Notes under the pieces: model-generated
Told to the model about the DNA's origin: nothing
What the model saw: only the letters and a program-made list of their open reading frames with translations
Databases searched by the model: none
Virus record (IMG/VR): IMGVR_UViG_3300044645_000808
Span: 1 to 23,124 of that record
Length of the DNA stretch: 23,124 nucleotides
Direction: 5' to 3' (one strand)
Source: a virus
Part shown: one piece after another, positions 1-7,921 of the stretch
How positions within the stretch are numbered: the stretch's first letter is position 1
Layout: every line of letters begins with the position of its first letter
Position numbers and translations under genes: made by a program

Positions 1-173
1 ATATTAGCATCAAAAACAAACTGTTCATTTATTGGTATGCTATTAAAGTTACCATCATGTAGTAACGTTACAAATAACTCAGGGCTGTGAAACTTAACTG
101 ATGCAGCTAAGTTTACAGCCCAATTATAATAAGAGTTATCTCTTAATGCGAGAATATAAACGCCCCTTGCCAT
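1..173 (-). CDS. Glycosyltransferase-like protein, N-terminal part (cut by window edge)
   Basis: A leftward reading frame opens with ATG at 173 and stays open to the window edge, giving 57 residues that begin MARGVYILALRDNSYYNWAV and continue with a Val-Thr-Leu-Leu-His-Asp strand. A short hydrophobic strand, a (N)LAxSVK helix and a second strand ending in Asp are typical of the first Rossmann-like unit of nucleotide-sugar glycosyltransferases, and such proteins occur in phage structural regions. It starts 13 bases after the stop of the preceding structural gene, so it is probably co-transcribed. Catalytic residues lie outside the window. Known of the family: sugar transfer from an activated donor. 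Inferred: modification of virion or host surface glycans. The assignment rests on the N-terminus only. Confidence 0.5.
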   Translation of the reverse strand, partial: MARGVYILALRDNSYYNWAVNLAASVKFHSPELFVTLLHDGNFNSIPINEQFVFDAN

Positions 174-186
174 AAGCGTTTGTTTA

Positions 187-723
187 TTATCCGAAGATAC
201 CCGCAGGAGCAGTATATAGAGTTGGGAATTCATCAGGAGCTGAACGCCACTGAGCAGTGTTTACATACTTCTGAAAATCTGCATTTAGATCATCAGTTGC
301 AGGCAAACAAGTCCAAGTAACTGGCAATACAACTACTCTGATTTCATCCTCTTCAAAGTTATACCATGCTAAGTAAGTCTCACGACCGTTAAGAGTTTCG
401 TAGAATGTATCGTTATTACTATCTACGTTAGGATCTTCAACGTTCAAAGTATGTTCTAACTTCATTAATACGTTAGCAGCACCTCTAGCACGTGGATTAG
501 CAGCAGTTACAGGAGAAGCCTGTACATAAGTTGCTTTAATTTCTTTGATAATTTTTACATTACCAGCTGCAATCTGAGCAGTCCACTGAGCAGCATTACT
601 GAAATCAGTAAAGCCATGATCTTTGTCGATGATAGCTACTGCAGAAATTCCAGGAATCTTATTAATTCCACAAGCGTTTTCGCTGTAGTTTGGCAAGTCA
701 TCGAAACAGTTGTTGTATGACAT
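187..723 (-). CDS. Small virion structural-type protein, function not recognised
   Basis: This 178-residue protein has no motif I can name with certainty. It is acidic, with no signal peptide or membrane segment, and has a mixed Ala/Thr/Asn-rich composition as seen in tail-tube or capsid-associated proteins. The N-terminus (MSYNNCFDDLPNYSENACGI) is Cys-containing and polar; the middle holds alternating beta-type stretches such as LMKLEHTLNV and IRVVVLPVTWTC. It lies after a Mu gpF-like head protein and before a glycosyltransferase-like gene. A 45-base gap upstream carries a good Bacteroidetes promoter, which suggests separate and possibly high expression, as for a major virion component. It could be a tail tube protein or a head decoration protein; neither is proven. 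Confidence 0.7.
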   Translation of the reverse strand: MSYNNCFDDLPNYSENACGINKIPGISAVAIIDKDHGFTDFSNAAQWTAQIAAGNVKIIKEIKATYVQASPVTAANPRARGAANVLMKLEHTLNVEDPNVDSNNDTFYETLNGRETYLAWYNFEEDEIRVVVLPVTWTCLPATDDLNADFQKYVNTAQWRSAPDEFPTLYTAPAGIFG

Positions 724-750
724 AATTTTTAAAGTTTACTAGTTTATAGA

Positions 751-780
751 CAAATATACAATTTTTTTTTAAATTCCAAT
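751..780 (-). promoter_or_regulatory. Candidate Bacteroidetes-type promoter for the 178-residue structural protein
   Basis: On the minus strand a perfect -7 box TATATTTG (758-751; consensus TAnnTTTG) follows an ATTG (-33-like, 780-777) after 18 bases. It precedes the ATG at 723 by 27 bases and sits in one of the few real gaps in the structural operon. A run of nine A residues on the same strand lies inside the spacer. Confidence 0.5.
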
Positions 781-1683
781 TCTTTTTTTAATATTTTCAG
801 GCAGATCATCAGGATCAATATTACCGTTCTCAATATTACGTTTAATAACACTTGTAGGTACATCTTTTAAACCTTTCGGTATAAAATCATGATTGCAATT
901 ATAACCCCCTGCCAAAGTAAATATAGTTCTAGGTGTTGTTCCTTTTGCTTGACCAGCCCATGTTTTTGTACCCCAACTTTCAATCTCTTTTTTATGATAA
1001 ACTTTACCTGCCCTTTCTTGACAAAATGGTCTTGTAGTATCCATTAAACCACCTGCGTATTCAAAGAATTCAATACCTAAATCATCTGCAATAACCTTAG
1101 TCATGTTCCGTTCAGTTCCGGCGAATAAGTCTATAGCGTTCTGCCTTGCGTATCTTACTAAGTTACCTTCAATTTTATTATTACCTTGTATGGATGCAGA
1201 TATACTGTCCACCATATCCCCAAAAGTATCACTATTAGTTATTGAATCTTGAAGTAAAATTTTAAAATCATCAACAGCAGTAACTACAGCCGATTCAGCA
1301 AGTAATTCAATTGCAGTTTTTTTACTTGTTTCGTAAACAGCTTTATAAATATTTTTATAATCAAATTTACCTAGCGCACCCTGTAAATATTCTACATTTA
1401 AAGCGTTCTGCAAATCCATTTCTTTGGCAAAAAAAGTTACTGAATCTGTATAACCTTGAGCATACAATTCATCTCTATATTTTTCACCTATGGTTTCAAT
1501 TAAAGCTAGGTTATAATTATTCAATAATATTTCACCTTCTACATCTAGTTGTAACTTATTTAAATCCCTTAGAATAGCTTTAAATACCTTTATTTGAGTC
1601 TTCTCTACTTGCGTAGCAAACTGATCAGGTATTGTTTCTAAACGCTTTAATTTTTCCTCTAATATGGTTGCCAACTTTGCCAT
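769..1683 (-). CDS. Mu gpF / SPP1 gp7-like minor head protein
   Basis: The 304-residue protein has a helical N-terminal two thirds and a C-terminal Cys/His-containing domain. From about residue 205 it reads as a phage Mu gpF-like (SPP1 gp7) head morphogenesis domain: a D-TTRPFCQERAGKVY segment, then EIESW, then AGGYNCNHDFIP with conserved Cys and His. In the family this minor head protein sits inside the procapsid near the portal and helps head assembly or DNA ejection. It begins 2 bases after the upstream tail gene's stop. The position is odd: this gene usually follows the portal near the terminase, but here it lies after the tail-tip genes. Portal and capsid genes may therefore lie further left. 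The domain call is good; the exact role is inferred. Confidence 0.75.
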   Translation of the reverse strand: MAKLATILEEKLKRLETIPDQFATQVEKTQIKVFKAILRDLNKLQLDVEGEILLNNYNLALIETIGEKYRDELYAQGYTDSVTFFAKEMDLQNALNVEYLQGALGKFDYKNIYKAVYETSKKTAIELLAESAVVTAVDDFKILLQDSITNSDTFGDMVDSISASIQGNNKIEGNLVRYARQNAIDLFAGTERNMTKVIADDLGIEFFEYAGGLMDTTRPFCQERAGKVYHKKEIESWGTKTWAGQAKGTTPRTIFTLAGGYNCNHDFIPKGLKDVPTSVIKRNIENGNIDPDDLPENIKKRIGI

Positions 1684-1685
1684 AA

Positions 1686-3446
1686 TTAAAACCTATTTTC
1701 TAAATTTGTTTGATCTACTTTTGATACTTCTACAATTACCTTAGCAAGCTCAGAGTTATCATCCCAATCAGGCGTATAATCACCAGTTCTTATATAAGCT
1801 ACATCCTGGATAGTAACTGTACGATGTGATAAACCAACTGCCAAAGCGTTATGCAAGTATTCAGGTATTGGGCTGATTGCAAGCTCCTCAATCTTTTGCC
1901 CGTTGTAATAAGGCATACCCATTCTACCTAAACTATTTTTGAAAGGAGAAAATTCTAAATCATTTATCTTAGCATTCCTAACCCTTGCATTTAAACGTAC
2001 TGAGTTAGTGAAACCGTCTTGATACCAATATCCAAATGAATTAGTATTGTTTGTCCATGATATTTTTATAGTACAGTTATCCTGATCGCAAACATGAAAA
2101 CATTCACTCTTACCATCTACAACTAAATCATCAGAAGCTACTGTAACAGATATGTTATCTATACTTAATGTTGTACTTGTTGTGGAAGCTACAATCTGAA
2201 ACATCGAATCAAATGCAATGCCTGGAGTTATTGTAAAGCTATACGTTCCATTTAATGAATACGTTGCAGAAGATGTTGTTCCTAATACAAAATAAACTCC
2301 GCCCTCTGTTCTATTGCTTATTGTGAAAGTTACTGTATAGCTTGTAGTTCCATCGAATACAATAGCTTCATTTCCACAATATAAATAGTTTGTAGCCGTA
2401 TCAGTTATAGCCCTTGCAGATACAAAGTTTAATTTTCCTTCTGAAATATTGGTAAAGCTAGTTAATTCCCATCCTCCATCACTTTCAAAATCTCCATTAG
2501 GTAGTGTGTTTGTTAATTGACATCCTACGTTATCGTAAATCCAAAATCTATAACATCCACAATAATCCTCTCCAAGTTGACCACCCCATGAACCCTGAAC
2601 AACTACGTTACCAATATTTAAACTGTCGCTTGTTTCTACATGAGTTGTTGAGCTGATTAAATTATCAGATAAATCTCTAATTTCTATTAAATATGTTTGG
2701 TTTAATTCTAATGCATTTATAGCACTTATGTTACCAATAAAATCAGCAGTATAATCAAAATCTATTTTAGAAGTTGATAGCATTTGACCGTAAAATGTAT
2801 ACGTTCCGTTTGCTCCTATCGTACCTATTGCATTATTACCTAATTTAACAGTAAACGCCCCTGATACATAATCAGTAACTGATAAACTTACTTTATACCA
2901 ATTACCTACGATACCCGTATTTAAAGCAAAACCACCTGTATTATTTGTATTTGAAAACGTAAAAGTATTGTTATCAAAGTATACTCCTGTATCTACATTA
3001 ATATTATATATTTTATAGTTCTTTGGAGTGGCTGTAAATATATCATCGAACAAACCAACCGTTGTGGCTGTTATACTTCCAGTAACTGTAGATGATAAAT
3101 TATCTGATGTATTCACTACAAGCTTTCCAGTCGTAACTCCACTTGCAAAAAACGAAGCTCCGGAATCTACAAGCTGATTAGCTACTACGCTTGTGTTAGC
3201 ACCGAACACAATTGGATTAGCTATTAATTCATCGAACAAATTGCTACCGATTGTTGAAGCTTTGTACTGAAAACCATAACTATCGGTTATATCCGCCTCT
3301 TGACAAAATGAAGGCGTTATAAAATCACAATCGTAAATTCTACGTTGATCGTATGCAGAGTTCTGAAATATACTTGCATCGTTAGGACCACGACCTGTTA
3401 TCTTATAAAATTGTACGGGACTGTTTTGTAAATATTGTATTGGCAT
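1686..3446 (-). CDS. Large tail-tip or fibre protein with two jelly-roll-like domains
   Basis: The 586-residue protein lies after the tape measure and a first tail-tip protein, the usual place for baseplate or receptor-binding proteins. Residues about 91-147 form a small module ending DDIFTATPKNYKIY that is shared with the neighbouring 744-residue tail protein. Residues about 154-250 and 313-437 look like two related beta-sandwich domains, each with a G-x-(Y/F)-x-V...G...NGTYTF pattern; the second opens with NGDFESDGGWEL, like carbohydrate-binding modules (CBM4/9 type). A conserved-looking C-terminal part (residues about 450-586) probably anchors it in the tail. Inferred role: host glycan recognition at the tail tip. 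No enzyme motif was seen. The start is ATG at 3446, 12 bases after the upstream stop. Confidence 0.75.
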   Translation of the reverse strand: MPIQYLQNSPVQFYKITGRGPNDASIFQNSAYDQRRIYDCDFITPSFCQEADITDSYGFQYKASTIGSNLFDELIANPIVFGANTSVVANQLVDSGASFFASGVTTGKLVVNTSDNLSSTVTGSITATTVGLFDDIFTATPKNYKIYNINVDTGVYFDNNTFTFSNTNNTGGFALNTGIVGNWYKVSLSVTDYVSGAFTVKLGNNAIGTIGANGTYTFYGQMLSTSKIDFDYTADFIGNISAINALELNQTYLIEIRDLSDNLISSTTHVETSDSLNIGNVVVQGSWGGQLGEDYCGCYRFWIYDNVGCQLTNTLPNGDFESDGGWELTSFTNISEGKLNFVSARAITDTATNYLYCGNEAIVFDGTTSYTVTFTISNRTEGGVYFVLGTTSSATYSLNGTYSFTITPGIAFDSMFQIVASTTSTTLSIDNISVTVASDDLVVDGKSECFHVCDQDNCTIKISWTNNTNSFGYWYQDGFTNSVRLNARVRNAKINDLEFSPFKNSLGRMGMPYYNGQKIEELAISPIPEYLHNALAVGLSHRTVTIQDVAYIRTGDYTPDWDDNSELAKVIVEVSKVDQTNLENRF

Positions 3447-3450
3447 AACA

Positions 3451-3458
3451 CAAAGATA
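3451..3458 (-). promoter_or_regulatory. Weak candidate -7 box before the 586-residue tail gene
   Basis: The only bases between the two tail-tip genes contain TATCTTTG (3458-3451), a perfect match to TAnnTTTG. An ATTG lies 21 bases upstream, inside the preceding gene. Only four bases separate the box from the ATG at 3446, so a transcript would be almost leaderless. It may be chance. Confidence 0.25.
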
Positions 3459-5693
3459 TTAAATTCCTGATTTCTTTCGCAATAATCTTACTGTTGTTTC
3501 GCCTGTTATTACATTCCTATTAATCTCTTCAGGATAACCTAAGTCAAACTTATTCTCTCCATACTGAACGTTAAGGTATTTGTAAGGCGTAGCCTTTAAA
3601 TTATTCCAAGTTGTAGAATCTAATTTATTATTGAATTCTAAATTAACTACAAAGGCTTCATCTGCTGAACCAGGTTGGTAAACACCGCCACCGTTAGCTA
3701 CAGCGTTACAATTAAAAAAACTTTCAGCAATATAACCCCATAACCCATTGAACTGTCCAGTAGGTGCAAATGGTGCAGATGTTGAACTTGGGCGAGCTAT
3801 AACGCAATAGATTAAATCACCAGCCTCGCAATTAAATACTCCATTAATCCAACCTGAAATACTTGGATACCATTCCGTTCCATTAGGTACAAACAAAACA
3901 TCCTGAGAAACAGGTACTGATTTTAATACTGTATTAGCTGAATCAGTATGCCACATCTCACATTGGAAAAAAGAAAACCCTGTATAGTTTGCATTCTTAA
4001 TTCCTATAGCAGATTGAAACTCATAAGCCCCATCCGCGGGAACTGTATAAATTCCAGTTACAGGATCATAGTTGGAGTTAGGGTCTGTTATCTCAATATC
4101 AAAACGAATTCTTTTATAATCAGAATTAAATGTATTAAAGAAATACAATGCATTACTTGATTGATTATATGTATTCGTTTCAGCACTGAACACATCGTTA
4201 CCGTCTCCTAAGTAAATAGCTACATCCTGAGGTATAGAACCTTGATGCCTTGTTAATACATTTGCATTAGAATAAAAATCATTATAATAATATTGAGTTA
4301 TACCGCCAAATGTAAACTCTGATTTATACGCTAAAATATCACTTCCTTTACTTTCGTTTTTATCTAAGTGAACAAGTATTGTATCTTCATCATCAGTTGG
4401 GTTACCGTCTGGTTTATATATTTTATAGTTATCAAAAGGACCATTAAATATATCATCCTGTAATGTTAATACTTGAGCAGTTACAGCGGTTATGTAAGTG
4501 TATGTATTATCCAATGAATTGTACGCAATATCCCCAACTTGTACATCTGCATTTGTAAAATCAGCCGCAGGGTCTTCTAATTCAAATGGATTATTAGCAA
4601 AGTTAGTATAACTTTCAGCTATCAATTGGGCAGTTGTAAAGCCACTAACAGAAGGTAAGTTTTGACGTATTGAATTGCTATGTATAATTACATTTTGCAT
4701 TCTTAAGTCAAACTCTGAATCAATATTACACTGTCCTTTTAAATGATACTCCTCTTGATTTTGATAAGCTAATGGTACATCAGGTAATGGAAAATCTTCA
4801 GGGCGTGTTGAACATCCTATGATAATCCTAGCGTATTGTCGATCTATATTTATCTTTTCAATTAATGAATCAACAGTTGTAAAATATATATTGCTATCCT
4901 GTTGTTTATAATAATCGTAATCTTCAATACGGATTAACGGTCTATTGTTTGCTTGCCTTTCAACTGAGATAGCAAGGTTTAGCAACTTTTGAACATCAGT
5001 AAATAATTCCTCAAATGAAATGTAAATATCTACTCCAGTTCCTGTTTTTAATTCTAGTGCATTTATTAAAGCTGTCCACGCCGCCTCTGTATCATTTGAT
5101 GGTGAACCTATATTATAAGTTAAATAGTTACTGTCAAAATCAACAGTATCATCAGTCATCGCCGCGATTAGAAAATTGAATGCATCGTATAAAAACATTC
5201 CAGTTCTTTTTGCAGGTTCTAATCCAACCGCTTCATCATCAAAATACCTACCGTAAAATGGAGAAAAGAAATTAAATGTATTGTATAGTACTGTTCTACT
5301 GCTAATATCTACATCATTCTTTGAACGTGGAACGCCTAGTTTAAACTTTATATTTTTATTGTTATCAATCTTTGCCATGAATGAATCATCCACGATCTCA
5401 CAAATAGCTTGAGATTTTACCTTATCCCATTCAATATCAGATGTTTTTATAAACCCTCTAAATACTAATTCATTTTCCTCAACTTTTAGGATGTCAATAG
5501 AAACCTCTTCACAATAGTTATTATCAAAAATATTTCTAAGCGTTTCATAATCTTCATTAAAAAACGTTACCGTTCCCTCGAGTTCTAAAAAATATCCTTT
5601 TAATACTTCTGAATAATACAGCCTTTCGCTTATATCGTTAGCTCCTATCGGAGGGTTTATACATTCAGTTCCGTTTAAGATAAATTTAAGCAT
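3459..5693 (-). CDS. Tail-tip / baseplate protein downstream of the tape measure
   Basis: The 744-residue protein starts 8 bases inside the end of the tape measure gene, the usual place for a distal tail or tail-hub protein. The N-terminal 120 residues are beta-rich (LELEGTVTFFNEDYETLRNIF, ELVFRGFIKTSDIEWD), resembling hub-type domains that close the tail tube. Residues about 371-426 carry a module ending LQDDIFNGPFDNYKIY that recurs in the next gene. The C-terminal half, from about residue 540, has a VPADGAYEFQSAIGI segment like the C1q/TNF-type jelly-roll domains of phage fibres. No peptidase or lysin motif was recognised. The tail-tip assignment rests on position and fold impression; the specific role (hub or receptor binding) is unresolved. 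Confidence 0.75.
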   Translation of the reverse strand: MLKFILNGTECINPPIGANDISERLYYSEVLKGYFLELEGTVTFFNEDYETLRNIFDNNYCEEVSIDILKVEENELVFRGFIKTSDIEWDKVKSQAICEIVDDSFMAKIDNNKNIKFKLGVPRSKNDVDISSRTVLYNTFNFFSPFYGRYFDDEAVGLEPAKRTGMFLYDAFNFLIAAMTDDTVDFDSNYLTYNIGSPSNDTEAAWTALINALELKTGTGVDIYISFEELFTDVQKLLNLAISVERQANNRPLIRIEDYDYYKQQDSNIYFTTVDSLIEKINIDRQYARIIIGCSTRPEDFPLPDVPLAYQNQEEYHLKGQCNIDSEFDLRMQNVIIHSNSIRQNLPSVSGFTTAQLIAESYTNFANNPFELEDPAADFTNADVQVGDIAYNSLDNTYTYITAVTAQVLTLQDDIFNGPFDNYKIYKPDGNPTDDEDTILVHLDKNESKGSDILAYKSEFTFGGITQYYYNDFYSNANVLTRHQGSIPQDVAIYLGDGNDVFSAETNTYNQSSNALYFFNTFNSDYKRIRFDIEITDPNSNYDPVTGIYTVPADGAYEFQSAIGIKNANYTGFSFFQCEMWHTDSANTVLKSVPVSQDVLFVPNGTEWYPSISGWINGVFNCEAGDLIYCVIARPSSTSAPFAPTGQFNGLWGYIAESFFNCNAVANGGGVYQPGSADEAFVVNLEFNNKLDSTTWNNLKATPYKYLNVQYGENKFDLGYPEEINRNVITGETTVRLLRKKSGI

Positions 5694-7920
5694 ATCCTCC
5701 TCGTTTCTTATTGTTTCTACTCATAGCCTTTGACAAAGTATGAAACCCTGATTGATTAATATTAGAGTTTTTTTCCAATGATCTGTACAATCTATAATCA
5801 TCAAAGATACTATTTACTTTTAAAGCCTCTGCAATGTTCTGAGCTAAATCTTTATTCCTTGCCTGCTCTACTGCCGGAGCTACCCAGTTGCTCATGATAT
5901 AATCATCTAAATTACCTTTGATCCACGCCGAAGCTAAACCAGGATATTTATTATTCTTATCCGTTGGTATTACCGCCTCACCTTCGTTAAGCCAGGCAGG
6001 TATAGTATCCACCCCTCTAGGATTACCGTTTAATCCAACAAAGGCAGTACCTTCTGCGTAAGCAGGTACTTGAGATTGATTAACTATTGCAATGGATTGA
6101 CCTATTGCAGTCGTAACCGCAGCAACCCCTGAAATAATATTAGCAGCAATAGCAAATGGCGTAGCGGATTCTTTTGTAATGTTTGCAATGATGTTAGCGA
6201 TGGATTCAGCTAACTTTAATTGAATAGCAAATAAAGCCAATGCCTTTTGAAACTCGGCGTTCTTTTGACCTGATGCAGCCGCAGCATCTCCAATAGCGGT
6301 AAACAACTCAGATATTGAACCAGCAACTTGAGCTACGCCTTCAGATGTTTTTATGATATTATTAATCCGTTTAATAGTAGGATCTTCGGCTTCAGCAAGC
6401 TGTTGGTTGGCTCTAACATAGTTTTTAATTGCATCTGTATTTTTATTCCAGGCTTGCTCTTGTTGTGGCAATAAATCGATTAATTCTTTTGTAGGTTCTT
6501 TAATGACACCTTGTAATTTAACAGTACTATCTAATGCGGCATTATATTCTAGTTGAATCTTTTCAAGTCGTTCTGTTAATTCAGCTATTTTACGTTCTTG
6601 TTCGTAATAGTCCTTACCTAGCGTTACGTTATCTGCTAATAATTTTTTGGCATCATTTAATTGCTTATTTAATAAATCAAATGCTCCTAACTGTTGTTTT
6701 TTAGCTTCTGTATTTTTCTTTGTTTCCTCAGTATCTGTTTTAACAGCTGTTGTTTGTTCTTTAACTGCTGTTGTGGTTTGTGTTATTTTCTTAGCTACTT
6801 TTTCTTGACCATCCCCTAACTTTGCAATCTGTTCTGCTATGAATTCAAAAGGAATTGCCAACTTATCAAAAACCTCTCCTAATAAACCGCCCTCTTCTCT
6901 TATTTGTCTAAACCATTTTATACCATCGGCTATAAGGTTAATTAAAGTTGATAGTATATCAGCAACTAATCTTAAAGGGCTAGTTAAAATATCAAGCACA
7001 CCGCCTAAAATATCTAATGTTCCAACTAACTTATCACCTGCTGAAGTTGTGCCAGTTACTGCCTCAAATAAATTATTTAAAGCTGAAAATACCTGGTTAA
7101 TTGGTTGGAAAATAGTACTAAATATTTCTCCAAGTTCAGCCATAACAGCGTTAAAATCTGTTTCTGCTGCGAACTCTGAAAGGCTATCTATTAAATTACT
7201 TATAACAGGAATAAAGGCGGCCCCTATCTCTTCCTGAATATCTCCTAACTGATTTTGAAACCTTATTAATTGCCCTTCTGTTGTTTCACCTGCTGCCTCT
7301 GCTAATCCGTTGTATTTACTTATTACTAAATCAACAGCAGCTCCGTTAGCTAACTGTTCTTTTGTTAATTTACCAAAGCCTGCATCTAATTTACCTAATC
7401 TCCCTACTGATCCTTCATAAGTTGCAGATAATTGCTCAGTTACTGTTTGTAAATCACCGCCCGTAACTGTAGCTAACTGAATAGAGGCATCAATCGTTTT
7501 CATAATTTGCTCCTCAGTCATACCTTGATTAGCTAGGAACGTTTGCGCCTGTTGAATCTGATCATCTGAATAAATGGTAGTTTTCTGAATCCTAGCAGAT
7601 TGTTCAATGAGTCTTTGTTGAACCTCAGCGTTACCATTCAACGCAAACAATAATAACTTTGCATTTTTCTCAGCTTCTAAGTAAGCATTTACGCTTGCCT
7701 TTCCAAATTGAATAACCTGTTGTACTCCAAACGCTACACCAATAGCAGCACCTACACCTTTTAAACTATTTGAAACCTGGTTAAAACTTTCAGTAGCTGC
7801 CTTTCCTGTTTCAGAAGTTTTTTTCTGTGTAGTATCTAAGTCCTTTCGTACGTTAGCCAGATCAGTTTTAAAGCCTTTTACATCTGCCTGGAGTTCAAGT
7901 ATTATTTTATCAACAGCCAT
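5686..7920 (-). CDS. Tail tape measure protein
   Basis: The 744-residue protein opens with a phage minor-tail N-terminus (long helices with KGFKTDLANVRKDLDTTQKK), followed by hydrophobic helices around residues 55-75 and the TP901-type core containing AQTFLANQGMTEEQIMKTI and ATYEGSVGRLGKLDAGF. Further hydrophobic stretches and coiled-coil segments with many Lys, Glu and Gln (about 370-470) follow. The C-terminus carries GVDTIPAWLNEGEAVIPTD, common at the end of tape measures in this group. The protein sets tail length and is ejected with the DNA. By the usual rule of about 0.15 nm per residue, the tail would be about 110 nm. It starts one base after the stop of the frameshifted chaperone and overlaps the next tail gene by 8 bases. 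Confidence 0.92.
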   Translation of the reverse strand: MAVDKIILELQADVKGFKTDLANVRKDLDTTQKKTSETGKAATESFNQVSNSLKGVGAAIGVAFGVQQVIQFGKASVNAYLEAEKNAKLLLFALNGNAEVQQRLIEQSARIQKTTIYSDDQIQQAQTFLANQGMTEEQIMKTIDASIQLATVTGGDLQTVTEQLSATYEGSVGRLGKLDAGFGKLTKEQLANGAAVDLVISKYNGLAEAAGETTEGQLIRFQNQLGDIQEEIGAAFIPVISNLIDSLSEFAAETDFNAVMAELGEIFSTIFQPINQVFSALNNLFEAVTGTTSAGDKLVGTLDILGGVLDILTSPLRLVADILSTLINLIADGIKWFRQIREEGGLLGEVFDKLAIPFEFIAEQIAKLGDGQEKVAKKITQTTTAVKEQTTAVKTDTEETKKNTEAKKQQLGAFDLLNKQLNDAKKLLADNVTLGKDYYEQERKIAELTERLEKIQLEYNAALDSTVKLQGVIKEPTKELIDLLPQQEQAWNKNTDAIKNYVRANQQLAEAEDPTIKRINNIIKTSEGVAQVAGSISELFTAIGDAAAASGQKNAEFQKALALFAIQLKLAESIANIIANITKESATPFAIAANIISGVAAVTTAIGQSIAIVNQSQVPAYAEGTAFVGLNGNPRGVDTIPAWLNEGEAVIPTDKNNKYPGLASAWIKGNLDDYIMSNWVAPAVEQARNKDLAQNIAEALKVNSIFDDYRLYRSLEKNSNINQSGFHTLSKAMSRNNKKRGGYA

Positions 7921-7921
7921 G

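Noticed and set aside
6839-7237. Rightward 132-residue frame inside the tape measure gene
   Set aside because: It lies entirely antisense to a well-supported gene and has low-complexity, shadow-like composition and no promoter.
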